Shown piece after piece: positions 54,373 to 64,000 of a DNA stretch of 64,000 bases. Position numbers and translations under genes: made by a program. This stretch comes from Parelaphostrongylus tenuis (lineage: Eukaryota > Nematoda > Chromadorea > Rhabditida > Metastrongylidae). Where the stretch lies: contig JAHQIW010005587.1 in NCBI GenBank assembly GCA_019055375.1, forward strand, positions 1-64,000, in the 5' to 3' direction. Each line of letters begins with the position of its first letter. Within the stretch, counting starts at the first letter, position 1. Below the pieces are notes generated by a model. That model did no database searches, was not told where the DNA came from, and was given only the letters and a program-made list of their open reading frames with translations.

Positions 54373-55104
54373 ACTTCATCGGAACGGAAAGATTGAATAT
54401 TACTGGAGAGAGTTTCTAAAAGCGAATTTCCTTCAAAAAATGCTCATACTCCAAAAATTCCTTTTTTTTTGAAAAAGATGCTCATCTGGGAAGGTAAAGC
54501 CTTATAACTGTTTTTTTTTCTCCTTGTTTTGAAAATTTTGCAAACGTAGATCTAAAATGCCCATTTTCTGCACTTTCGTCGCTAAAATTTCCTACGTAAT
54601 GATTGGTCAGGGATAGTTCATAAAAGTTGGCTAACTTCTTGCATGTGAATATCAGGTCGCTTGGAACTCCTGCTTGTTGTCATCAAAGGGCAGGGTCCTA
54701 GGTGAAAGAGCTTTAAATGACCCAGTATCTGCGAGAAATGCATTGCCTTCCATGCTATCATCAGCTTCATCACCGATCTCCCCATTGGCATTGCGAACAT
54801 GCTATGTAGAAGATCAATTACACACATGGGTGAAGAGGAATGACGTCCATCGGAAGCGGATAGCAGATCAGGTCTCTCATGTATTTATGGGCAGCAATCA
54901 GCTACAGATGATTCTGCTGGAGTAATATGGAGAGGTTAGAACCCGACAAAGTACAATAGTTCGTCTTGAGGCTAATCAGCTAAAAAGGAATGCATAGAAC
55001 ACCTGAATCAGCATCGTTGTCCAGTGACAAATGCTGCCTTGAAAAATGGTGTTCATAGCGCAATACAGGACGATAAAAACACTTGTGGCTCTCAAAGGAT
55101 AAAA
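54373..55104. other. Unassigned sequence
   Basis: Overlapping frames near 54618-54925 show no recognisable domain. The AT-rich left part contains poly-T runs only. Confidence 0.45.
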
Positions 55105-55408
55105 AGATAAAGGATAAAGCTCTCGGCGTTAATCTATCCTGAGGGATGCGCCATGCATTCGACTTCAATTTTTAACTTCGTTTGAGGTGATTGAATGCAC
55201 ATCTGACCTTCACAGGGACTCGCGGTGGCCTCACGCTCAACCGAGTCAGTGCTGCTTTCCTCCCAGACAAGTCTGCGACCAGTCTGGTACCAATCTACCG
55301 ATCCTGGAGAGATGGATGGCTTGGTGAGCCATGAACGCGAGATCGAAACATCAACCTCGTGTGCGATACCAGTGCACCTATCGCCATTGCGTCACATGCT
55401 CTCTCGCT
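55105..55408 (-). mobile_element. tRNA-derived SINE, type 1
   Basis: Full-length: minus-strand head AGCATGTGACGCAATGGCGA (mutated A-box), body with CATCCATCTCTCCAGGA, tail GAGAGCTTTATCCTTTATC. Confidence 0.8.
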
Positions 55409-55749
55409 AAAAGGATAGAACGAAGTATTTTCTATATTGTGTAAAGGCCCCAACTCCTGGAATACGCTGATGGAAAATTGGCGAAAATTTAGTGGCATCA
55501 CATGATTTCCTTGTGATCACTCGTGATTTCGCGCCATCATTTGGATCGATTTCTGTACATCCGAAGCAATCACATTCCTCGCCCTTGTAATATTCGGTGA
55601 GGGTGCTCTAAATATGGGCCAGTGCACAAGTAAAAAACAAAATATGGTGAGTACTTAATGAAACCTGATTACTATACGTATCAACTTCTACGTTTTCGTT
55701 CAAGTTTCATCTTAAGTGGTCGTGAAAATGTCATTCATGTGAATTGCAC
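55409..55749. other. Unassigned sequence
   Basis: No recognisable feature. Confidence 0.45.
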
Positions 55750-55860
55750 GTCAATTTGACTCCTTCAGGCTCTGACGACGGCGAAACTGTCGAAACGATT
55801 GCTACGGATGCGAGCTCTATTTTAGTATTTTGTACAAAATAAACGTGTATTAACAAGCCC
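55750..55860 (+). mobile_element. Penelope-like element end fragment
   Basis: CAGGCTCTGACGACGGCGAA, CTGTCGAAACG and a following TACAAAATAAACGTGTATTA match a PLE end. The hammerhead has CTGACGA and GAAA intact (55772-55795), but the ACGTC of helix III and the cleavage site have become ACGAT. No coding part. Confidence 0.5.
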
Positions 55861-56039
55861 TTGTTTTCTGAGCAAAAGAAAGTCACGGAATCGTTTTACT
55901 AATGCCAAATTCAATCGATAGTCAGTCTCGGGATCTGGGAGTAGTTTGAGATTACTGTATGATAAGTGTGGACGTATCCCAAAGCAACTCGAAAGACCGA
56001 CTCTCTTGAAACCTCGGCATGTTAATAATATAAACCTTT

Positions 56040-56800
56040 GAAAATTATAAGAAAAGCTTAGAAAACTAATCTTTATTTAGAGCTTCACGAGGTTGGTATC
56101 TTTTTCCCCAATCGATTGCTCTTCTTTCCGGTCGATGGGTTTTCGCTTTTGCTTGTGGCTGACGTTTCGGCGAATACGCCTTCTTCAGACCCTGAACGTA
56201 TCAATCGTTGTGGCGTTATTTATATGACTATATACTGTGCGAGAAAAAAAATTATAAATAAATAGACTGAAAATCTACGGTGTTGATAATGCGATAACTA
56301 ATTCGGGGAAACCACTCACCTTACTATCTAATCCAGGGACTACCTATGTTGCTAACGCCAGGGTGACGTATGAACCCGCCCCGTCTCACTAGGCCAAATT
56401 ATGGATAGGTGCCATCTGAGACCCATGCTAGAAAATTAATCTGAGGTACGGTGCCATGTGGTTGGTTATGTTAAGGCACTCTCCCTTTTTGTTCATTTGC
56501 GGGTTTTTGGAATTTATCCAGAAAGCTTCAAGGGACTTTCGCGCCGATGTTTTTGATTCGTGCCTTAAGATTTTGACTACCACCTCGAAGTCGTCATCGT
56601 TGTGCCTTTGCATCCTGTGCGTACCTAGAGGTTTACTTGGGTCTTTATTTGTTTTTCCGTCTAGGTGTTCTCTAATGCGGATGTGAAGTGGTCTGCTTGC
56701 TTCGCCAATATATTTGCCACCACATGCCTTACAAGAGATAAGGTATATTGTACTATTGGATATACTGGTGATAAGGTGCATTGTTCTTCCCATCTCTCAC
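56040..56800 (-). mobile_element. Penelope-like element, left half of head-to-head pair
   Basis: Minus-strand GIY-YIG endonuclease, open for 121 codons (56428-56793): YLISCKACGGKYIGEASRPL, HIRIREHLDGKTN, DDDFEVVVKILRHE, KSLEAFWINSKNPQMN, ECLNITNHMAPYLR. The GIY-YIG signature corresponds to TIYLI and YIGEA, and the Arg of RIREH is kept. The frame ends at 56428; the element end with a hammerhead lies at 56157-56192. The reverse transcriptase is missing because the partner element begins at about 56800. Confidence 0.8.
56157..56192 (-). ncRNA. Minimal hammerhead ribozyme motif, PLE type
   Basis: Same motif as 57780-57815 with core CTGAAGA and GAAA, helix II GGCG/CGCC and ACGT intact. Helix I is GGGT against AGCC, one mismatch. 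Confidence 0.5.
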
Positions 56801-57920
56801 ATACTAAAAAGGCACTTATCCGAAATATGTATCGAACAACTGTAAGTGTCTGTACGGGGGACGATGAAAGAAGGGAATCACTAGACTTAGCGCGAAAAAT
56901 AGTCATTTTTAATGGGTGCAAAGAAAAAACAAAAACCAACGTTAGGCCCAAAAGGAGCGAAAAGCCTCGCAATGAGAACGACAGGGCGCCACACCTAAGC
57001 AATAAGGAACCTCTTAAACTGCCTTTCATACGGACGGAGTCAGTACCGCTATTTGAACGTGTCTAAAAAACAGTGGTCTAGAAGATTCTGTAGGAATTGT
57101 AGAAATTCCGCCCAAAACACTGCGTTGTGAATTAGTTCGAAACCGCTTGTATGACCGTCTATGTAACACAAGGACTGCGTATTTGTCCCAACGGTAGAGA
57201 CGGCGATTGCATGAGCGTAGGTACAATGTACCTTATCTCTTGTAAGACATGTGGTGGCGAATACATTGGCGAAACAGGCAGACCACTTCACATCCGCATT
57301 AAAGAACACCTAGAAGGAAAAACAATTAAAGACCCAAGTAAAGCTCTAGGTACACACAGGATGCAAAGGCACAACGATGACGACTTCGAGGTAGTAGTCA
57401 AAATCCTAGAGCACGAACCAAAAACATCGCTGCGAAAGACCCTTGAAGCTTTCTGGGTAAATTCCAGAAACCCGAAAGTGAACAAAAAGGGAGAGTGCCT
57501 TAACATAACCAACCACATGGCGCCTTATCTCAATTGATTTTTAGCCTGGGTCTCAGATGGCAACCTATCCATAATTTGGCCTAGTGACACGGGGGCGGGC
57601 TCATACGTCACCCTGGCGCTAGCAACATAGGTAGTCCCTGGATCAGATGGTAAGGTGAGTGGTTTCCCCGAATTAGTTATCGCTTATCAACAGCGTAGAT
57701 TTTCAATCTATTTATTTATATTTTTTTTCTCTCACAGTATATAGTCATATAAATAACGCTACAACGAATGATACGTTCAGGCTCTGAAGAAGGCGTATTC
57801 GCCGAAACGTCAGCCACAAGCAAAAGCGAAAACCCATCGACCGGAAAGAAGAACAATCGATTGGGGAAAAAGATACTAACCTCGTTAAGCTCTAGATAAA
57901 GATTAGTTTCCTAAGCTTTT
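56800..57920 (+). mobile_element. Penelope-like element, right half of head-to-head pair
   Basis: Plus strand. HTKKALIRNMYRTTVSVCTG and RRESLDLARKIVIFNG (56810-56920) are the linker after the reverse transcriptase. PNGRDGDCMSVGTMYLISCK, TCGGEYIGETGRPLHIRIKE and DDDFEVVVKILEHEP follow, with KKGECLNITNHMAPYL ending at 57533. The GIY-YIG domain is open (frame 57151-57537), with the motif residues of YLIS and YIGETG and a following Arg. The hammerhead end is 57780-57815. About 57180-57920 is an inverted copy of 56040-56800. The RT is absent. Confidence 0.8.
57780..57815 (+). ncRNA. Minimal hammerhead ribozyme, PLE type, best copy
   Basis: Helix I GGCT (57780-57783) with AGCC (57812-57815); core CTGAAGA (57784-57790), which fits CTGANGA; one unpaired A; helix II GGCG/CGCC with loop TATT; GAAA (57804-57807); and helix III reduced to the self-complementary ACGT (57807-57810). 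Cleavage is expected after C57811. With no helix III loop, a monomer cannot fold, but two copies can pair through ACGT. Such minimal motifs are established in PLEs; activity of this copy is inference. Confidence 0.65.
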
Positions 57921-58884
57921 CTTATCCCAAATCATTTTAATATTCTTTAACAGGTGCAACTATAACTCAGATCATTGCAAACGTGACAGAGGAACATTCA
58001 TAGGAAGCGTCTAACAATTGCAGTTTTCCTATTTCTCATCTTAAAGGCCTCATGTGATTTGTGGCAGCTTTATGGGAAGATTGCTAACCTACAAGATTTA
58101 AACGCCTTCTCACCTTCATTTTAGATATCAACTTTATCGGAATCTTCACAAATAAAATATCGCTATAATTCCATAACACTCAAGCTGTGGATGTTTTCCT
58201 GTGCTCACTAATCGACTTGTACAGTGGATACGTGAAACATCTTGTTTTGTTCCTGAATTCAATAGCATTCAAGCTGAACATGTCTCAATCTATGCAATTC
58301 AACTATCGGTTTATAATCAGAACTTATCATTATATCATTCATTATAACTCCTATGCCTGTTTATTGTAGTGCTACTTTTTTACAGCTACTTATACTGTTT
58401 TCCGGTTCTACTTGATTAGGAGGGAACAAGTGAAATACCGATCTCATCCGCTGGAGAAGAACGTTTCATAAGAATGTTAGTAGCCATTCGAAAATTGGAG
58501 CTTGAGGCTACAGCCTCACCAAGCTACAGCAAAGGCTTCAAGTAACTCAAAAAACTCAAAAATGAACTTGTTTCTTGAATGTTTGCTTTGAAAGGCTCTT
58601 TTGACCGCCTCTGCTCTTTTGATTTGCTCTTTAAAATTCGCCAAATACAGCTCTTTCTTTGTCTCTTAGTAATCACTTGATAGCTAATGCTTCTGATTCT
58701 AACGACGTGCTTATTTTCTAAAAACACGGCTTACCGAGAAAAATAAGATCAGGGCTTACGTTTTTTGCCAGGTTTCTTTACAGGCTATTCAACAAAAAAA
58801 GGGCCGTGGCAGGCGCTTTACGAAGAGGAACACTTGATAATTCAGCTTTCGTTCCGACTGTTTTCTTTAATCTGCGCTCAAACT
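57921..58884. other. Unassigned sequence
   Basis: No gene or repeat recognised; frames at 58187 and 58524 are unsupported. Confidence 0.5.
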
Positions 58885-58947
58885 TCGATATTCTTGATAA
58901 TGACCTTTTGAGCCACTCATGTGGTCTGTTATAGAGCAACTTATAGA

Positions 58948-58991
58948 GCCTGATAAACGTGCTTCGACCATGACAGTCTCATCAGTCGGGC
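58948..58991 (-). ncRNA. Hammerhead motif, left arm, degenerate
   Basis: Minus strand: GCCCGA, CTGATGA, helix II GACT/GGTC, then GAAGC instead of GAAAC, and TCAGGC, which pairs with GCCCGA except at one position. Probably inactive or weak. Confidence 0.5.
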
Positions 58992-59224
58992 GATGCCCTT
59001 CATCTTTCTCTTAGCTAATGCTCTCAGGGGTGGTCTCAAGAAAACATTTGAAACGACAGGTATGACATATTAACTATAACAGCCGAGAGCAATCGAGTGT
59101 ACAACACTGCCCATTTAGTGATATTTTCACCTAATGGGATGTGTGAAATGCTCGCCTTTACCAACTCTATATTAGGAGTTGGGATCCCCCGAGAGGACTG
59201 GCTGAAAGAAAGACGATGGGTATC

Positions 59225-59268
59225 GCCTGACTGATGAGACTGTCATGGTCGAAACACATGTATTGGGC
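59225..59268 (+). ncRNA. Canonical hammerhead ribozyme, right arm
   Basis: Helix I GCCTGA (59225-59230) pairs with TTGGGC (59263-59268) using two G-U pairs. CTGATGA lies at 59231-59237. Helix II is GACT (59238-59241) with GGTC (59247-59250), loop GTCAT. GAAA is at 59251-59254. Helix III is ACA (59254-59256) with TGT (59259-59261), loop CA. The cleavage triplet is GTA, so cleavage is predicted between A59262 and T59263. Every core nucleotide of the hammerhead is present. Very short helix III again favours a dimer. Confidence 0.75.
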
Positions 59269-59399
59269 TATATAAGTTGCCTTATAGCAGACCACATCAG
59301 TGGCCCGAAAGATCATTATCAGGCATTTTGAATATCGATATTTGTTATTTAATTGAGAATTTTCCTCCGCTTCAAAAGAAACTGTAGATAAAATGACTG

Positions 59400-59640
59400 A
59401 TTGTGATACTACGAATATTTCTCTATACATTGAGGTGCTTCTCGGCTTCCAGCGAATTATAAGCGTGAATGAAGGTGAAAGGAGAGTTTGAAACATAATT
59501 TTTTTAGCTCGATGCCACAACGTTATAAAAGAGTGATTTGAAAACCGGCGACATGGGGTTGTAGCCTTAAGTCTTAGCTTTCAAATGATTACTAACACTC
59601 CTACGAAAAGCCTTCTGTTTTAGTCCTTGATTTCTTTCTT
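59400..59640. repeat. Fragment of the U1-U3 large repeat
   Basis: Matches an internal piece of U1 at about 9290-9480 (CTTCCAGCGA, ATAAAAGAGTGATTTGAAAA, CTTAGCTTTCAAATGATTAC). Confidence 0.55.
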
Positions 59641-59915
59641 CAAATACTTGCGTCATGAACAGTATGGAAGGGATAATGGGAGCGCTTCCTTGAAATTAAG
59701 CAAAAAGAGTTCTTACAATAATTATTAGTAAATTTCCTATCTGCTTTCTGGAAATATCTCAATCCAAAATCGTCACATTGTGGATTTGGATGCAATTTCT
59801 GCATCACCCTGACTATTCAACACATATGTGATATAGCAGTTGATTTTTGCTGCAAATGCTGTAACATTATCGGCTGATTGAATGTGTCTATCTCAAAACA
59901 CATCACAATCCGACT

Positions 59916-61201
59916 TCAGTTTCCACCGACAGTGACAACTGCCGAAAAGAAGTGCGATCCAAACGGACGCAAAGCCAGCATCCGAACCGCTCTGTTCACT
60001 ACACTCTGCCACATCGCTTTCGACCAATTCGCCATGATGATATTTGTGGTCTATAATGATTGTTTGAGAAACAAGTTTTGTAGGAAGAAAGCAATTCTTA
60101 CAGAGAGAGTCCCTGAAACTGTCAAATGTGTGCCGTTAATAGCCGTTATTTTCACCATGTCACCCATTGGCATGTTACACATTTTTTCCCGTCGTCCCAT
60201 TACAGTGCAAAGTCCCGTGACCGTGTTGCCAGCGATAATACAGTACGTCTCTGACATTCCTCGAGGTTGTCTACAAGATTTTCATTGTTATATACAAAGA
60301 CAAGATTTCTCCATTATAGAAGAGGACGAATAAACCAAAGACGCTTTGAGCAGTGATTTTTTGTGTTCTAAAAATTCTTCAAATTATCACCTGCCATGTT
60401 GAATAGTTCACCAATCTTAAGACAAGATTAGAGGTTCTCTGAAAAGAGCACAGAACTGAAGACTCTGTTTTCAGGCCATTACGGAAGTTTTCTAATACTT
60501 CAGAGATTTTTTGAACAAATTTTTGTTTCCTGACTCCTGTAATGACTCTGCCTGAGAACTTCTTGATAGTTGCTCAATATTGAAGACTCACGCTTCTCAT
60601 CTGGGCTCGTAACCATTGGGCAGTTCATTGGTGTATAGGTGATCTCGAACAGTAAGTTGACCCAAAATGGCTGAGATTACAGCATCGGGTAGGAGAGCTC
60701 TACGACCTTGGCGTTCGAGAACATCGAAGACCTGAAGAACAAATTCTGTGCTTGTTGGTAAAGTTTATCTGAAAATCAAATAAATTACGTGAAGCTGCAC
60801 AAGCATGAAAGTACAATGAGTCTGAAGTGTTGACATAGATTTAGCTGCTTTTTGCGCTTTTTCGAAATTCAGTAAAGAAAATTTTGGAATGGAAAATTTG
60901 CAAACTCACTGTTTGCATTACAAGACGTTGCACAAATCCCTTGGCACCTTCCTCGGTAGTTGCAATACCAGTGAAGCGAACAGCATTCGTCGGGCTAGTG
61001 TAAACCATAGCAACAGGCAAAGTGAAACCCTTAACGGTGAAGGTCCTATTATCTGCTGCAACAAGATTTCGTTGTTTGCATAGTAAACAATCGAATATGA
61101 AATATCTCTACTACAAAAACAATCTTTTGTGCACTACCTTGACCAGCCGGCATCACTCCACATCCCAGCACTGTTGAAACTGTGAGCAGCAGCGATATCA
61201 T
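59916..61201 (-). CDS. Secreted nematode protein family, copy D, one frameshift
   Basis: Best gene in the window. Exons (minus strand): 61138-61201, 60910-61055, 60592-60731, 60102-60250, 59916-60050; donors GTAGTG, GTGAGT, GTGAGT, GTAAGA; phases 1, 0, 1, 0. Exon 1 starts at ATG 61201 with a leader MISLLLTVSTVLG and then CGVMPAGQ, a likely signal peptide. It continues RTFTVKGFTLPVAMVYTS, EEGAKGFVQRLVMQ, RALLPDAVISAILGQLT, TYCIIAGNTVTGLCT, NGTHLTVSGTLS and TTNIIMANWSKAMWQSV, ending TVGGN. One extra base near 60649 in exon 3 (TTCGAGAT where relatives have TTGAGAT or TTGAAAT) breaks the frame; without it the exons total 633 bases, or 210 residues. Either recently inactivated or a sequencing error. 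Function unknown; predicted secreted. Confidence 0.7.
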
Positions 61202-61299
61202 AACGAAATTGGTATGAAAGACTCGCCAAATTTTGTAGGAATAGTCATTTGTCTGATAAATATACAAGTATAATCTTGGATACCCAGCTAAAAATCAAT

Positions 61300-61510
61300 T
61301 CCCACTTTTTACATCGGATGATTCACAGTGCAGCGACGAATATATCACTCAGTACTAAGGACGCCTTAGCAGATTTCCAACTTTTCGGAAGATTACAAGG
61401 ATATCGAGCCCTTTTATTCGAAGCGTAAGCCTTTTGAGAGAATCTGCTAGTGGAAGAACACAGGAACGGTTGATGAGATCAAATGCATGACGAATATTGA
61501 ATGACAAAAA
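61300..61510 (-). promoter_or_regulatory. Conserved upstream block of gene copy D
   Basis: Aligns with 19220-19440 upstream of copy B: ATGATTCACAGTG and CGATTCAGAGTG, ACACAGGAACGGT, GATCAAATGCATG and GTTAAATGCATG. Being kept next to two family members, it may hold the promoter, or it is simply duplicated flank. Confidence 0.4.
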
Positions 61511-62429
61511 TTTGCATTAAAGACCCGTTTCAACAATATTTTCAGCGAAAACGCGAATTTCAAAGATCTCGCTGCTTAAATTCAATTCTCACATTCTCAT
61601 TTCGGATACTGCGACATAAAGTTGCGGCGATCTCAAACTTTAACTACTAAGGGACGGCTATAGAGGTCGATGTGAGTAGAGCAAAATACGCGATTTTCGC
61701 TATTTGATTGAGGTTTTTTTCGCCGTTTTGTGGAAATTTTTGGATTTCTTATACAACTTTGATAGAAAAAATTTCTCTTTTCGCTCATATGATTTTGGTT
61801 TGGATATATGGGTCTTATATAGAGAAAAACGTCGCTTTTCCCCTAATATTATGCTGAATTTGACAATTAATCAACTGTATTGAATTGCATGGAGGATACA
61901 TTAACAAAAAATTCTAGCTTTGATTTGCCATAGTTTTATACAAAGCCCAAAAGCCACCATAGTAACTAAAAATTGAAAACAATGAATGATTTGCAACAAA
62001 AATTATGTATGTTGTGTTCGGTGGTAGTTCATCGAAAACTCTCACTGTGACTAGGTTTATATCAATCATTCGTTTATTTCCCAATCATTCAGAGCTGAGG
62101 TAAGCGAGAAAAGGTTGAGTGCTCATGGATAGTGGAAAAATTTTTGAGCGGTAAGAGGCAGCCACGCGTGGAAAAAGGTTTAGAATATCGGCATTGTGCA
62201 AACTATTGGTCAGAAATATGTGTCTCCAGAGAAGTGTTCTCGGTACTTTTCCCCATCCGCACCCACATTCAATTGAAGTATTTTTATTCCTCTTCGAGGG
62301 TTTAGTAATTATTCGACAGCTTGAATATCGATAATCTGAAGGGTGTGTTTTATTCTTCAAATGGTTCTATAATATGCTGTAAAGGTAATGTAAATTTTTC
62401 GACTACTTATGTGCTAGACGGCAACAAAT
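61511..62429. other. Unassigned sequence
   Basis: No recognised gene or repeat. The minus frame at 62085-62360 is unsupported. Confidence 0.45.
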
Positions 62430-64000
62430 TTTAAGTCGATCTCATTCGCTGGTCAGGAGCTTTTCCAAGACGTGTTAGCAATTATTAGAAAGCTCAAATC
62501 TCTAACTAAAACTTTGCGTTACCGATTTTTTCAGAACACCCTTTTAGCCCTGTGACATACAGAATATAATTTCGTTTCTCATTCGCCTTTCGCCTTCACT
62601 TTTACCACGCGTATAAATGGCTGGAAGCACGAAAAGCATATTAGCGTGTAGACAATTTATTGTAGACATCAGAATTTACGTTTCTATCTGAGTTCGTGTC
62701 GATGTGGTGGAAAATCATAAATTGAATAACAGTATTTTAGCGTACAATAACGCGATCGGTCGCTCCTTCCCCGGCCCCGTTCGGTGAGATGACCAGTGAA
62801 CAAAAGTTGCCGAGAAAGATCACGACCGAGTAAAATGTTAAGGCAGTTCACAGCAATGACTTGATAGTAGGATCAATCGCCTGATCTATCGCGTAACTCG
62901 ACAGTGACCTCCCGCATCGTCGCTTCGAAACGGCGGCAAACTATTGTTATTTTATTGAGGATTTTCTTACCGCAGCGACAGAAACTTAAAATAGAAATGC
63001 TTAATTTTGACACAACTGAAAATTCTGTAAATGCTGACATGCTTTTCGTGCTTCTAGCAGTTTATACTCGTGGAAAGATGGAGGAGGAATGCCAGTGAAA
63101 AATAAATTTTTTTTGGATGCTACAGGATTACAAAAGGGTGTCTCAAAAGCCGGCTACGTATAATTGTAGGCAGAAATTTAACTTTCGAATAGCTGCAAAT
63201 ACTCCTGTGAAAACTGCTTGTCCAGCGATTGAAAGTGGCTTGAAAATTTTTCACCGCATAACATACAAATACCAACTTTTCTTTCACGCTCAAGCATTCA
63301 AGCATTTTTTTGCTGGAGCGAAGTTTCCTTTGAATTTAGTATAAACATTGGATAACACAAATCTTAGCGATCTCAATGACAAGCATGGTTTCTAAAAAAA
63401 ACGCTTTAATGTATTGCTACAGGTAAAAGATCATTGAGCTTCGCACTCGGCGCAGTGTCTGTCGCGCAGCATAACTTATATGTGACGTCCGGTGCTCGCC
63501 TAGTGTGAGCTCGATGTTCTTCTAGCTGTAATGACAACTAAGAAGTCTCCCTCAAAAACTAAGCTTTTTAAGGAGAATTAGCCGAAATATGTGTTTTCGA
63601 AAGACTGCTGAATCTTTTGACGAAAAGCGTTGTTCATCGAAAGAAGATCAAGTGGTAAATAGCATATTGTTTTCCTTATTGCAGAGTAAAGCAGAGGCTT
63701 TTCAAAAAACAAAGTACATTTTCCAATTTTCGAGATATAAGACGTCGAATAACTACTAAAATGTCTAGAAAGAGCGCAAAATACGTTTTTTCGAATGTGA
63801 GTGCTGATAGGGGAAAGTAACGCTTTACGCGCAATGATGAACGCGCGCTCTTCCTACACTCACTCGAGCTACATACTAAAATTACCTTCACATGGACTTT
63901 GATTGGAGATGTTAAGTTGTAGAAGATGAGTTTTCAAGCTACGTTTTCGCAAGGCAGACGATACAAATGCTCAATAGGGGTTGAAAGTTTATTTTTGTAC
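62430..64000 (+). repeat. Large dispersed repeat, copy U3, cut by window end
   Basis: Aligns with the first part of U1 and U2: AGAAAGCTCAAATCTC at about 62490, CTGGAAGCACGAAAAGCATA at about 62620, AATAACTACTAAAATGTCTA at about 63748. No PLE end precedes this copy, unlike U1 and U2. Internal frames are not conserved among copies. Confidence 0.75.

Larger units (their letters stand above)
58885..59340. mobile_element. Hammerhead-foldback element, best copy
   Basis: About 455 bp with inverted arms 58885-59000 and 59220-59340. CGATATTCTTGATAATGA faces TCATTATCAGGC ... AATATCG, and CACTCATGTGGTCTGTTATA faces TATAGCAGACCACATCAGTG. Each arm holds an outward-facing hammerhead (58948-58991 minus, 59225-59268 plus). 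The interior, 59001-59220, has no coding sequence but includes a short CACCTAATGGG/ACCATT-like palindrome. Confidence 0.75.

Noticed and set aside
54618..54925. Overlapping frames on both strands
   Set aside because: No recognisable protein on either strand; mutually antisense frames of this length occur by chance.

Overview
The window looks like a piece of a nematode nuclear genome, most likely a strongylid (hookworm-type) worm. It is AT-rich, has no operons, tRNA or rRNA genes, and its few genes are split into short exons by short introns with GTGAG donors and TTGCAG- or TTTTAG-like acceptors. It is crowded with decayed RTE-type LINEs, Penelope-like elements (PLEs), tRNA-derived SINEs and mariner remnants. 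The taxonomic guess rests on recognising the RTE, PLE and secreted-protein families from memory, not on a search.

The only cellular gene family I can recognise is a small secreted nematode protein of about 210 residues encoded by five exons (signal peptide with an LGCGV motif, then TFTV.GFTLPVAMVYT, ALLPDAVISAIL, NTVTG and TNIIMANW blocks). There are four separate copies: A (152-960, +, wrecked), B (17356-18930, -, damaged), C (38765-40563, +, damaged) and D (59916-61201, -, complete except for one extra base in exon 3). Further isolated exons lie at 41355-41560, 46050-46383 and 48460-48800. I know of no function for the family.

From left to right: 1-8.7 kb holds gene copy A, SINEs, two mariner remnants and a minus-strand PLE that has been interrupted by a mariner deletion derivative and by an inverted SINE dimer. 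From 8.7 to 14.8 kb there are two direct copies of a 2.6-kb repeat, each preceded by a PLE end; a third copy starts at 62.4 kb. From 17 to 19.4 kb lies gene copy B with a mariner deletion derivative in an intron. From 21.9 to 38.7 kb there are RTE LINEs, SINEs, PLE fragments and foldback elements with little else. From 38.7 to 53 kb is the gene-family rearrangement centre: copy C, then a near-perfect inverted duplication with 4.04-kb arms (41561-45604 and 48870-52904) around a 3.27-kb spacer that itself holds diverged tandem and inverted copies of the same sequences. From 53.4 to 59.4 kb there are three foldback elements and a head-to-head pair of PLE ends. Gene copy D and the third large repeat close the window.

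The most unusual signal is self-cleaving RNA. A foldback element family (copies at 33.4, 53.5, 54.0 and 58.9 kb and half a copy at 4.45 kb) carries an outward-facing hammerhead-ribozyme motif in each arm; the one at 59225-59268 has every core nucleotide and three pairable helices. Separately, the PLE ends carry a second, minimal hammerhead type with a self-complementary ACGT helix III, best preserved at 57780-57815. Nothing here suggests a prokaryotic or viral genome.
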